Of a stretch of DNA of 64,000 bases, positions 35,911 to 44,156 are shown piece by piece. Each line of letters begins with the position of its first letter. Within the stretch, counting starts at the first letter, position 1. This stretch comes from Tenacibaculum agarivorans. Lineage in GTDB: Bacteria > Bacteroidota > Bacteroidia > Flavobacteriales > Flavobacteriaceae. The notes beneath the pieces are model-generated. The model worked only from the letters and a program-made list of their open reading frames with translations. It was not told where the DNA came from and did no database searches. Where the stretch lies: positions 1 to 64,000 of the forward strand of contig NZ_MSMP01000004.1 of NCBI RefSeq assembly GCF_001936575.1, in the 5' to 3' direction. The translations under genes and the position numbers were made by a program.

Positions 35911-35941
35911 CAAATATACAACCTTTTTTTAATCTGATCAA
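35911..35941 (-). promoter_or_regulatory. promoter of the small RNA
   Basis: On the minus strand TTG (35939-35941) is followed after exactly 20 nt by TATATTTG (35911-35918). This is the same spacing as at thrS, lysS and comEC. No minus-strand gene lies downstream before the terminator, so the promoter drives only the small RNA. Confidence 0.75.
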
Positions 35942-35976
35942 AATATATTTTCATTTTTCTATAAACTAAAAGTAAA

Positions 35977-36007
35977 TTGTTTAATCTTACAATTGATTGT
36001 ATCTTTG
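35977..36007 (+). promoter_or_regulatory. lysS promoter
   Basis: TTG (35977-35979), 20 nt, then TATCTTTG (36000-36007), 34 nt before the lysS ATG. It is almost identical in form to the thrS promoter, including GCGCCT just after the box. Confidence 0.8.
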
Positions 36008-36041
36008 CGCCTTAAATTTTCAATCTAAAAAAAGAATACTA

Positions 36042-37736
36042 ATGCAATTATCAGAACAAGAAATTGTACGTAGAGAGAAGCTTAGCAAGTTACGTGAATT
36101 AGGTATCAATCCTTACCCTGCAGATTTATTTCCACTAGATAACAACTCCCAAAAAATAAAGGAAGAATTTGAAGAGGGTAAAAAAGTAATTATTGCAGGT
36201 AGACTAATGTCTCGTCGTATTCAAGGAAAAGCTTCTTTTGCTGAATTGCAAGATAGTAATGGTAGAGTACAAGTTTACTTTAATAGAGATGAAATTTGTA
36301 TTGGAGAAGATAAGACGCTATACAATGAAGTATATAAAAAGTTATTAGATATTGGTGACTTTGTAGGAATTGAAGGAGAGTTATTTAAAACTCAAGTTGG
36401 AGAGATTACTGTAATGGTGAAAGACTTTAAATTATTAAGTAAAGCATTAAAACCTTTACCATTACCAAAAGTAGATGCCGATGGAAATACTTATGATGGA
36501 TTTACAGATCCAGAAATGAGATATCGTCAACGTTATGCTGACTTAGCTGTTAATCCACATGTAAAAGAGGTATTTGTAAAAAGAACCAAGTTATTTAATG
36601 CGATGCGTCAGTTTTTTAATGATGCTGGATATTTTGAAGTAGAAACTCCTATTTTACAACCAATTCCTGGTGGTGCGGCAGCTCGACCATTTATTACGCA
36701 TCATAATTCATTAGATATTCCGTTATACATGAGAATTGCTAACGAATTATATCTAAAAAGATTAATTGTTGGTGGTTTTGATGGTGTATATGAGTTTTCT
36801 AAAAACTTCCGTAATGAAGGAATGGATAGAACTCATAATCCTGAATTTACAGCTATGGAGATTTACGTGGCTTACAAGGATTATAATTGGATGATGGAAT
36901 TTACTGAAAAGTTATTAGAGCACTGTGCTATTGCAGTTAATGGTACTACTAAAGCTACTTTTGGTGAATATGAAGTAGATTTTAAAGCGCCATATGCAAG
37001 AGTAACCATGGCTGACTCTATCAAACATTTTACAGGTTTTGATATTAACAGTAAATCTGAAGAAGAATTATTCGAAGCTGCTAAAGGTATGGGAATAGAG
37101 GTTGATAAAACCATGGGTAAAGGAAAGTTAATTGATGAAATTTTCGGAGAAAAATGTGAAGGAAATTATATTCAACCTACTTTCATTACTGACTATCCTA
37201 AGGAAATGTCTCCATTGTGTAAAGAGCATAGAGATAATCCTGAATTAACTGAGCGTTTTGAATTAATGGTATGCGGTAAAGAAATTGCCAATGCATATTC
37301 TGAATTAAACGACCCTATAGATCAACGTGAACGTTTTGAGGAGCAATTAAAGCTTTCTGAGAAAGGTGATGATGAAGCAATGTTTATTGATCAAGATTTC
37401 ATTCGTGCTTTAGAATATGGTATGCCTCCTACTTCTGGATTAGGTATAGGTATGGATCGATTAATTATGTATTTAACTAATAATCCTTCTATTCAGGAAG
37501 TGTTATTCTTCCCGCAAATGAAACCAGAACGCAAGGCTCCTACTGTTGAATTAAATGACGATGAAAAAGCTGTATTGACTTTATTACAAAAAGCTGAGAA
37601 GATTGACTTAAATGAATTAAAGTCTCAATCAGGATTAAGTAATAAAAAATGGGATAAAACTATTAAAGGATTAACTAAAAATAATTTAGCTAAAGTTTCT
37701 AAAGAAGAAGCTGGATTATTTGTTGAAATAGTATAG
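36042..37736 (+). CDS. lysS: lysyl-tRNA synthetase (class II)
   Basis: Charges tRNA-Lys. The 564-residue protein has an N-terminal OB-fold anticodon-binding domain (about 40-150), a class II core with motif 2 FRNEGMDRTHNPEFT and motif 3 GLGIGMDRLIMYL, and a C-terminal extension (about 505-564) with a winged-helix-like pattern (LLQKAEKIDLNELKSQSGL) not found in the E. coli enzyme. The ATG at 36042 is chosen because the upstream extension to 35997 lies in the promoter. It runs in the opposite direction to the small RNA. Confidence 0.97.
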   Translation: MQLSEQEIVRREKLSKLRELGINPYPADLFPLDNNSQKIKEEFEEGKKVIIAGRLMSRRIQGKASFAELQDSNGRVQVYFNRDEICIGEDKTLYNEVYKKLLDIGDFVGIEGELFKTQVGEITVMVKDFKLLSKALKPLPLPKVDADGNTYDGFTDPEMRYRQRYADLAVNPHVKEVFVKRTKLFNAMRQFFNDAGYFEVETPILQPIPGGAAARPFITHHNSLDIPLYMRIANELYLKRLIVGGFDGVYEFSKNFRNEGMDRTHNPEFTAMEIYVAYKDYNWMMEFTEKLLEHCAIAVNGTTKATFGEYEVDFKAPYARVTMADSIKHFTGFDINSKSEEELFEAAKGMGIEVDKTMGKGKLIDEIFGEKCEGNYIQPTFITDYPKEMSPLCKEHRDNPELTERFELMVCGKEIANAYSELNDPIDQRERFEEQLKLSEKGDDEAMFIDQDFIRALEYGMPPTSGLGIGMDRLIMYLTNNPSIQEVLFFPQMKPERKAPTVELNDDEKAVLTLLQKAEKIDLNELKSQSGLSNKKWDKTIKGLTKNNLAKVSKEEAGLFVEIV

Positions 37737-37760
37737 GAACATAAAAAACGAATTTTTAAA

Positions 37761-39872
37761 ATGATTAGATTCATAAAAAGAAAAATCAACATTAATGTTT
37801 TAATGTTGATTTTTTTATTGTTAAGCACACAAAGTATATTAGGACAAAAGGTAGATTTAGACAAAGAAAGAGCTTCTATAAGATTTATTCAACTACCTAC
37901 CGATCCTATTTTAAATAGCGATGATAGAACGTATACGGTAGCATCTAATATTTCTGATTTCATTAAAAGAATTAATATTTCTGGATTTACTAAATTAGAA
38001 AAAGAAGGAACTATAAAAATTAGAATTGATGTTGATGAATTACTTTCTACTCCTGTGAAAGTATCCAAAATAGTAGAGGAAAATAAAGATAAAGAAGGAA
38101 AAGTTATAAATACTAGTACTTTTTATACAGCTAACATGGAACTTATATTGAAAGGAAGATGGTTTGTTAGCATTACAAATGGTAAATCATACAATTACCC
38201 AATAGAGTATTCTAAAAAATTACAAAGTAAAAAAACTAGCAGTTTAGATCATACAAAAAAATACTTTGAAAAAAATCAAGAAGCTTTAATCAAAAACTTT
38301 AGAAAAGAGTTTATGAAAGAACAAATTTCTAAGTTGAACTATTATCTTAATGCATCATATGGTTATAGAAATGAAAGACGAGAAGAAGTTTTTTGGATTT
38401 TAGATTCAGAAAAAAATCCAGATTATAAGGGATACCAGAGTCAATTTAAAAGAATAAAAGAAGTTTTTGGTAGAATAAAAGCTAAGCAGCCTATTACCTC
38501 AACTCATACACAGTATTTAGATAATTTTGAAGAATATTTTAATCAGTTAGTTAAAAAATATCCATTAGATAAAAGGAAACATCGAAAAATGAGGTATGCT
38601 AGCTATTACAATCTTGCCAAGCTGTATTATAATTTTGATATGTTGGATAAGGCTATTGAGTATGCCAATAAACTTATTGAGAATGATTACGATAAATCTG
38701 ACGGGAAAAGAATCATTAAAAAAGCCAATAAGCTTAAAAAGTTATTTGAATTAAATCAGGTTACATCTACTCACTTTCCGGTGCAAACAGTAGATAAAGT
38801 TGTTTACAAGCAAGAAGATAAAATTGTCTCTGATAAAGCCAATAGTACCATTCCTGTAAAACAAACACCAAAAACAAAACCTTCATCAGAAATAAAGAAG
38901 AAAAATAACTATTATACCTTAACTAATAATATAGATAAGGATAATGAAATAGTTAAATCTATTATTACTGATATTGAAGAGTTTTATATGACATACGATA
39001 AAACAGGACTTGTTTTAGAAAAAGGGTATTTGATTGACAAAAATAGAATTGTAGGAAAAGAATACTATTCTCTAGGACAAGATAAGTTTACTCAATTACT
39101 AATTGTTACAAAAGATAATCAAATCAATAGTGTAAAACTTCATAATACAGAAATAGAATTAAATCTAAATGATAAAAAAAGAATAGAAAAATTAGAATAT
39201 CTAAATGGTAAGTATCAGTTTAAAAGGGATGCATCTGGTAGAATTATTGATATCGTTCATAATACATACTATGATAAAATTGAAAATATCAGTTTTAATA
39301 GAGATGTTAATGGTTTACTCGAAATAAAAAAGAAAATAAAAAAATTCGGTCCTACAATCATTACTCATAAAGAAAATACACCTACTAAACATTCTTCAAT
39401 TTATACTGAATTTGACAAAAAAAATAAAATCAAAATTAAAATTGAAAATGATTTTACGCTAAAGAATGACAACCATGTAGTTCTTAATAAAAATTATACA
39501 TATCATACGGGTGAGAAAAAAAAGACATCAAGAGATTTTATTTATAATAATTTTAATAAACTAATAAAGTTTGAAAAAAGAACTTCTGATCATAAAAATA
39601 TTCATACTCTTGAAACAAAAAATTATGAATATTTGAATAATGAGCTAGTAAAAACAGCTACAAAGATGTTTATTGATAACCAAATTCAATCTACTGATAT
39701 TAGCATTTCAAAAGATATTACATCAAAATCAGAAAATGCGCCTGAGTATGAATGGAGAGAAGGTATCTATAGATTAAATAGTAATAATGAATTAATTAGT
39801 ATTGTCAGAGATGGTAAATACAAAGAAAAAACCAACGGAGTTTGGAGTGATTGGAAATTCCAAAGAATGTAA
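37761..39872 (+). CDS. large secreted protein of unknown function with a TPR-like segment
   Basis: A 703-residue exported protein (hydrophobic signal about 13-28, ending ILGQ). The first part has a DUF4468-like feel (SIRFIQLPTDPILNSDDRTYTVASN). Residues about 275-330 form a short TPR-like pair (YYNLAKLYYNFDMLDKAIEYA). The second half (about 375-690) is made of loose beta repeats such as YQFKRDASGRIIDI that resemble RHS/YD-type repeats without their signature. Composition is Lys/Asn/Ile-rich. It starts 24 nt after lysS and ends in a strong terminator. I cannot name a family. Confidence 0.6.
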   Translation: MIRFIKRKININVLMLIFLLLSTQSILGQKVDLDKERASIRFIQLPTDPILNSDDRTYTVASNISDFIKRINISGFTKLEKEGTIKIRIDVDELLSTPVKVSKIVEENKDKEGKVINTSTFYTANMELILKGRWFVSITNGKSYNYPIEYSKKLQSKKTSSLDHTKKYFEKNQEALIKNFRKEFMKEQISKLNYYLNASYGYRNERREEVFWILDSEKNPDYKGYQSQFKRIKEVFGRIKAKQPITSTHTQYLDNFEEYFNQLVKKYPLDKRKHRKMRYASYYNLAKLYYNFDMLDKAIEYANKLIENDYDKSDGKRIIKKANKLKKLFELNQVTSTHFPVQTVDKVVYKQEDKIVSDKANSTIPVKQTPKTKPSSEIKKKNNYYTLTNNIDKDNEIVKSIITDIEEFYMTYDKTGLVLEKGYLIDKNRIVGKEYYSLGQDKFTQLLIVTKDNQINSVKLHNTEIELNLNDKKRIEKLEYLNGKYQFKRDASGRIIDIVHNTYYDKIENISFNRDVNGLLEIKKKIKKFGPTIITHKENTPTKHSSIYTEFDKKNKIKIKIENDFTLKNDNHVVLNKNYTYHTGEKKKTSRDFIYNNFNKLIKFEKRTSDHKNIHTLETKNYEYLNNELVKTATKMFIDNQIQSTDISISKDITSKSENAPEYEWREGIYRLNSNNELISIVRDGKYKEKTNGVWSDWKFQRM

Positions 39873-39880
39873 ATTATAAG

Positions 39881-39916
39881 AAAAGAGCAATTGAAATTTC
39901 AATTGCTCTTTTTTTT
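39881..39916. terminator. bidirectional intrinsic terminator
   Basis: AAAAGAGCAATTGAAA and TTTCAATTGCTCTTTT form a perfect palindrome (39881-39912) with a T run on the + side, between convergent genes. Confidence 0.88.
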
Positions 39917-39940
39917 AGTATTAGCCTTAGTTTAAAATAA

Positions 39941-41671
39941 TTAATGAAAAACCTTTAATTCTCTAATGGCAATCAGCCCAAAATCATCAGAATTTTTTGC
40001 TTTCTTTCCCTTCACTGATTGTAAATAACATCCTGCTTTAAAGTAATTTTCTCTTGCAGCAACTGACTTAGATGTATAAATCGTTTTTACCCTATTGCCG
40101 TTATTATCTAATTCATATAGCTTAACAATCTTATTTTTATATGTTAATTCTAAGTGTAGCTCTTGACCTAAAGTTAAACTACCTACAGTTTTTCCTCCAC
40201 CTTCTAATACTTCTGTGACATAACCGTTGATTCTAAATTTAACATTTCCTGTTTTTTGGAAAGGATCTCCTTCACATTGCACTCTTATAACATCATCAAA
40301 CTTATCTGTTTTGTCATGAATTTGTCCAAAACATACTTTTCCCGATTGTGGTAAATGATCCACTCTTACTCTCCAAATCATTCTATGCTCAGTATTAGTT
40401 GCTCCATCCCAGTAAATATTATTATTCCCGTTTGCAGTTAATTCTCTTAGTTCTGATCTTGGATTACCTGAACCACTAGAAGTTGGATTACCTGTATAGG
40501 CTTTAAAGTAGGTCCATGTACCATCTGTATAAAACCAATCTGGATTACTAAAATTCGCTAAATTTGGGGTTTTGTCCACATAACTCAACCCATTATTGGA
40601 TGCACCTAACTTAAATGTCCCTGAATATCCATTTAATTTCCAATTTTGTAATCCTCCTAAAACTCCAGCCGGTGTTCCATTATTTCCTGGTCCAGGATCA
40701 ATAACTACAGAAGCCTCTTTTATTTCTAACCAATTGATATTCCAACCACCATCTGTAGCCAATAAACGTAATGTTTGTTTTCCTTGATTTAATCTAATTG
40801 TTTTTTTCGTAGTAATCCAATTTTGCCATCCATTAGTTGTTTCTTTACTAATTCCAGCCAGTCTATTCCCATTACTTAATACATCAAATCTAATCGTTTT
40901 GTTTAATGAAGCTACTCTAAATTCGAAAGCATAATCATTCGTCGAAGGCACATCTATTTCATATTCTAAATAATCTCCAGCATCAATATATCCAACATTT
41001 AAACCTCCTCCAGTATCTGCAGTATTTTCAGTTCTTGTCCCTTGTTGATTTGTAAAATCTTCAGCTTGTATTCTTGATGGGACTGTTACAGCATTCTGTG
41101 TTCCTCCATTATTATTAGCTTCTCTTACGTTAATTTGTACTTCAGTTATACTATTCCAATCGTTACTAGAGTTTCCAAAACCTCTAATTCTTACATATCG
41201 ACCTTCTGTATCTGGTAATTCGTATTTTACTAGTGCTTTAGTAGTACCTGAAGAACCTTCCGTTTTTTTGTTTAATACGGTAACAAATGAAGAAGTGGTT
41301 TCTCCTATTGCAATTTGGAAGAAGGTTTTTCTTTGATCGCCTTTAAAAAAGGCAATACTTACATCATCTATGGTCATACTCTTTCCAAGGTCATAAGTTA
41401 TATACTTACCTGTTTTACCTAAAGATGACCATCTTGTATTTAAATTTCCATCAAGTGTATTAATCGGTCTATTACCATCATCTCCATTAGCAGATACGGT
41501 TATTTCATTACTATTTAGGATTCTATTAGAGATTACTAATTGCCCAATTTCTTCTGATGAAGTATCATCAATAATAGCTAATTCTTCATTAGAGCAAGAA
41601 ATAGCAGAAAACAGACATAAGGCTGTAATTGTCTTAAATAAAGTAATAGGTTTGAAGGGTTTGTTTCTCAT
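39941..41671 (-). CDS. PL7 alginate lyase with two carbohydrate-binding modules, lipoprotein
   Basis: An endo-type alginate lyase, 576 residues. The lipoprotein signal has Cys26 (FSAISC). Then come a discoidin-like F5/8C/CBM32 domain (about 50-185), a CBM6-like domain (about 195-318, with RIQAEDFT and GWNINWLEI), a Pro/Gly linker and a PL7 catalytic domain (about 330-576). The PL7 signatures are all present: RSELRE at 405-410, QIH at 450-452 and YFKAGCY from 543. In PL7 the QIH form has been associated with polyguluronate or mixed substrates. It is probably surface-anchored. It lacks a SusC/SusD pair nearby, so it acts outside a typical complete alginate locus in this window. Divergent from the beta-helix lipoprotein. 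Confidence 0.94.
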   Translation of the reverse strand: MRNKPFKPITLFKTITALCLFSAISCSNEELAIIDDTSSEEIGQLVISNRILNSNEITVSANGDDGNRPINTLDGNLNTRWSSLGKTGKYITYDLGKSMTIDDVSIAFFKGDQRKTFFQIAIGETTSSFVTVLNKKTEGSSGTTKALVKYELPDTEGRYVRIRGFGNSSNDWNSITEVQINVREANNNGGTQNAVTVPSRIQAEDFTNQQGTRTENTADTGGGLNVGYIDAGDYLEYEIDVPSTNDYAFEFRVASLNKTIRFDVLSNGNRLAGISKETTNGWQNWITTKKTIRLNQGKQTLRLLATDGGWNINWLEIKEASVVIDPGPGNNGTPAGVLGGLQNWKLNGYSGTFKLGASNNGLSYVDKTPNLANFSNPDWFYTDGTWTYFKAYTGNPTSSGSGNPRSELRELTANGNNNIYWDGATNTEHRMIWRVRVDHLPQSGKVCFGQIHDKTDKFDDVIRVQCEGDPFQKTGNVKFRINGYVTEVLEGGGKTVGSLTLGQELHLELTYKNKIVKLYELDNNGNRVKTIYTSKSVAARENYFKAGCYLQSVKGKKAKNSDDFGLIAIRELKVFH

Positions 41672-41709
41672 GATTTCTTCTGTTAAGTTAATGTTTTGTT
41701 TGTGTTATT

Positions 41710-41747
41710 TTGGTTTTCCAAATTGACAAACCATATTGGTTTACCAA
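41710..41747. promoter_or_regulatory. operator-like cluster of TTGG-N4-CCAA sites
   Basis: TTGGTTTTCCAA (41710-41721) and TTGGTTTACCAA (41736-41747) are near-identical imperfect palindromes 26 bp apart, centre to centre. Between and overlapping them is AAACCA-TAT-TGGTTT (41728-41742). Paired palindromes upstream of an alginate lyase suggest a GntR- or LacI-type regulator site, but no such regulator gene is in the window. Confidence 0.55.
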
Positions 41748-41929
41748 TTTTTAGATTATAAAAATATAAAAAAACAAATAAATGATTTGTTTTTAATCAT
41801 TCTGACAATTCAAAACAAATCGGGCATAATTGTAAACCATAAGAAAACATAACATTTCCATAAAAAGTGATACAATATTTTATTTTACATTAATAAATTG
41901 AACTCAAAAATATTTGTATGTGCCTAATA

Positions 41930-41937
41930 TATATTTG
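41930..41937 (+). promoter_or_regulatory. -7 element TATATTTG upstream of the beta-helix gene
   Basis: A perfect TAnnTTTG, with a leader of about 90 nt to the ATG at 42034. The -33 element is poorly placed. Confidence 0.45.
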
Positions 41938-42033
41938 CTGGCATACAACATATATATAAGTAACTTAATCCCGTTAAATCATTGTACATTTACACTACAA
42001 TAAATTATATATGAACTTCAATCCCTACATAAG

Positions 42034-43989
42034 ATGAAAATTAACTTGTCAATATTATTAATTTGTTTCACTTCATTATTGATCTGTTGTAGTAAAAAGG
42101 AAGCTGTAATAACTGAGGATCCAATCCATAATGATAATGGACAAGATCAAAATACAACAGCCTCCCCTTGTGAATTTGACCTTTCGTCAATTCAAGCTGG
42201 AGATACTATAATTATTGATTGCCTATTAGATTTAGATGGAAAAAATATTGATCTCCCAGATGGCGTAATTTTTACTTTTAAGGAAGGTGATATTATTAAT
42301 GGAACACTTAACTTTTCTGGAGAAAATAATAAAATTGATGGTAAACTTTTAAATTCAACATTAACTATTACAGGAAATGTTCGTTTATCAGAAGAAACAT
42401 TTACTTTTTCTCCATCTCGATGGAAAAATATAATTCAAGGGACAGTTTCATATGAAGTAGCTTTGCAGAATACCCAAGCTTTTGAAGAGATTCTATTTTT
42501 TATTGCTGATCTAGGGGGAAAAACTATTGAAATAGATAATTTCGATGCTTATTTTGAAGTATCTACAGTAACTAGCACCACTAGTGATCAAAACTTCAGA
42601 CCTACTAAGGAGGCTATTAATTTACCTTCTAATATTCATTTAAAGATGACAAATAATACATTTTTACGAATGTTTACTACTCCACCCGGTGGCGTAAACG
42701 CAACTTTAATGGCTGTTAGAAATGTAGACAATGTTAAAATATCTGGAGGAAATTTAATAGGAGATCGATTGACACGAAAATATGTTGGTGACGGTGCTGG
42801 AGAACAAGGCTCTAGATTATTTTCAATCCATGCTTCTCGTTCAATAGAAGTTGATAATGTAACTTTCGAATATGGTTCTGGTGGGGGAATTACTATTTTC
42901 TCTTTAGGTTTTCCATTTAATCCTGATTATATTCCAACTGATGGTGTACTCATTAAAAACTCTATTTTTAAGAACCTTAGACGTATGTCTACTTCTGTAA
43001 CTGACGGAAAGAATATAAAAATCATAGGAAATACTTATATAAACACTGGGCAACCTATAGCTAATAATGACGATGGTGGAAATGTTGGTTATGCTATTAA
43101 TATTGAAACTTTTAGAAAAAGAGATGATGACGGTAATTTATTAGAATATCAAAGAGTAAATAATGTAGAAGTTAAAGACAATATAGAGGATAATAGTAGA
43201 ATAGGTTTTTTACTCGTATTAGGTAGTAGTGATGTCATTGCTGAAAACAATACAGTTCAAACAAGAATGGCCTTTAATTTTAGTAGTGGTGTTACCTTTA
43301 GCAATAATAACTTCATTGGAAAAACGAATCAAGATCAAAGCTTTGCTATTTTCGGAGCTGGGGAAAACAGTGAATTTACATTTGATAATGAAATACATAA
43401 TAATACGATTGATGGAAATTATGGAACTGGAATTTCTCTATCAACTCAAAAATGTAAACTATATCAAAACACTATAAAAAATGTTGCTGTTGGTATTCAA
43501 ATAAGTTCTTCTAACAGTATTGATATTTATGAAAATAAAATTAAGGCTTCTAATAATGGAGTTTTCTCCAATTCAACAACTATAAATGCCATTCAAATAT
43601 TTAACAACACTATAGAATCTGATAGTTTTCATATGAAATTTACACTAGTGAATCAGACACCTGAAAGTTCTAACTTTGCCATTAATATTTATGAAAATGA
43701 ATTCATAAATCAAGCTAGTAGCGTCAGTATTTCTAATACTAAAGGGATAAATTTTAATAAGAATACACTTTTAGGAGGTATCAGCTTGAACAATGTTGTT
43801 AATACCAATATTACATCCAATACCATTGCTCCTAAAAATAGCAACGGAATATTACTACAAGGAGACCTAACTGAATTGATAGTAGAGGGTAATACTATAT
43901 CAAAACCTACTGTAACTCGATTTGAGTGTATTAGCAATGAATCTACCTCAACATCTGAAGTAACAACAACTAATAATTCTTGTAATTAA
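42034..43989 (+). CDS. right-handed beta-helix lipoprotein, putative polysaccharide-active enzyme
   Basis: A 651-residue lipoprotein (lipobox around LLICC, Cys18/19). After a short acidic linker the whole mature protein forms parallel beta-helix repeats from about 50 to 640, with many N-N-x-I/F and G-N-x-I/F turns (NTIDGN, NTIKNV, NTLLGG). This fold is shared by PL6/PL31-type lyases, epimerases and pectinases. I see no certain catalytic set. Divergence from a PL7 alginate lyase suggests an alginate-related lyase or epimerase role, as inference. Confidence 0.75.
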   Translation: MKINLSILLICFTSLLICCSKKEAVITEDPIHNDNGQDQNTTASPCEFDLSSIQAGDTIIIDCLLDLDGKNIDLPDGVIFTFKEGDIINGTLNFSGENNKIDGKLLNSTLTITGNVRLSEETFTFSPSRWKNIIQGTVSYEVALQNTQAFEEILFFIADLGGKTIEIDNFDAYFEVSTVTSTTSDQNFRPTKEAINLPSNIHLKMTNNTFLRMFTTPPGGVNATLMAVRNVDNVKISGGNLIGDRLTRKYVGDGAGEQGSRLFSIHASRSIEVDNVTFEYGSGGGITIFSLGFPFNPDYIPTDGVLIKNSIFKNLRRMSTSVTDGKNIKIIGNTYINTGQPIANNDDGGNVGYAINIETFRKRDDDGNLLEYQRVNNVEVKDNIEDNSRIGFLLVLGSSDVIAENNTVQTRMAFNFSSGVTFSNNNFIGKTNQDQSFAIFGAGENSEFTFDNEIHNNTIDGNYGTGISLSTQKCKLYQNTIKNVAVGIQISSSNSIDIYENKIKASNNGVFSNSTTINAIQIFNNTIESDSFHMKFTLVNQTPESSNFAINIYENEFINQASSVSISNTKGINFNKNTLLGGISLNNVVNTNITSNTIAPKNSNGILLQGDLTELIVEGNTISKPTVTRFECISNESTSTSEVTTTNNSCN

Positions 43990-44118
43990 TCTTATTTACC
44001 TTGAATTTATATAAAGAATCTAAATTATCATTTGCTAATTTAAAGGTGTGACTTCATTAAATCACTTTTTAATTTACATCAATTAATAGAAGTCTTTAAA
44101 TTATTGATTAAATAGCTA

Positions 44119-44149
44119 TTGTAACTTAACAATGTATGCATTACCTTTG
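44119..44149 (+). promoter_or_regulatory. comEC promoter
   Basis: TTG (44119-44121), 20 nt, then TACCTTTG (44142-44149). The comEC ATG is at 44157, only 7 nt after the box, so the mRNA would be leaderless or nearly so. Confidence 0.65.
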
Positions 44150-44156
44150 AACTGTT

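Larger units (their letters stand above)
41672..42033. other. divergent intergenic region, alginate lyase and beta-helix genes
   Basis: About 360 bases without a gene. It contains the TTGG/CCAA operator-like cluster at 41710-41747 and a -7 element at 41930-41937 for the + strand gene. The remainder is AT-rich and featureless. Confidence 0.6.

Noticed and set aside
35794..35935. Hairpins considered as a + strand lysS leader (T-box or attenuator)
   Set aside because: The lysS promoter at 35977-36007 lies downstream of these hairpins, so they are not in the lysS mRNA. The promoter and T-run fit the minus strand.
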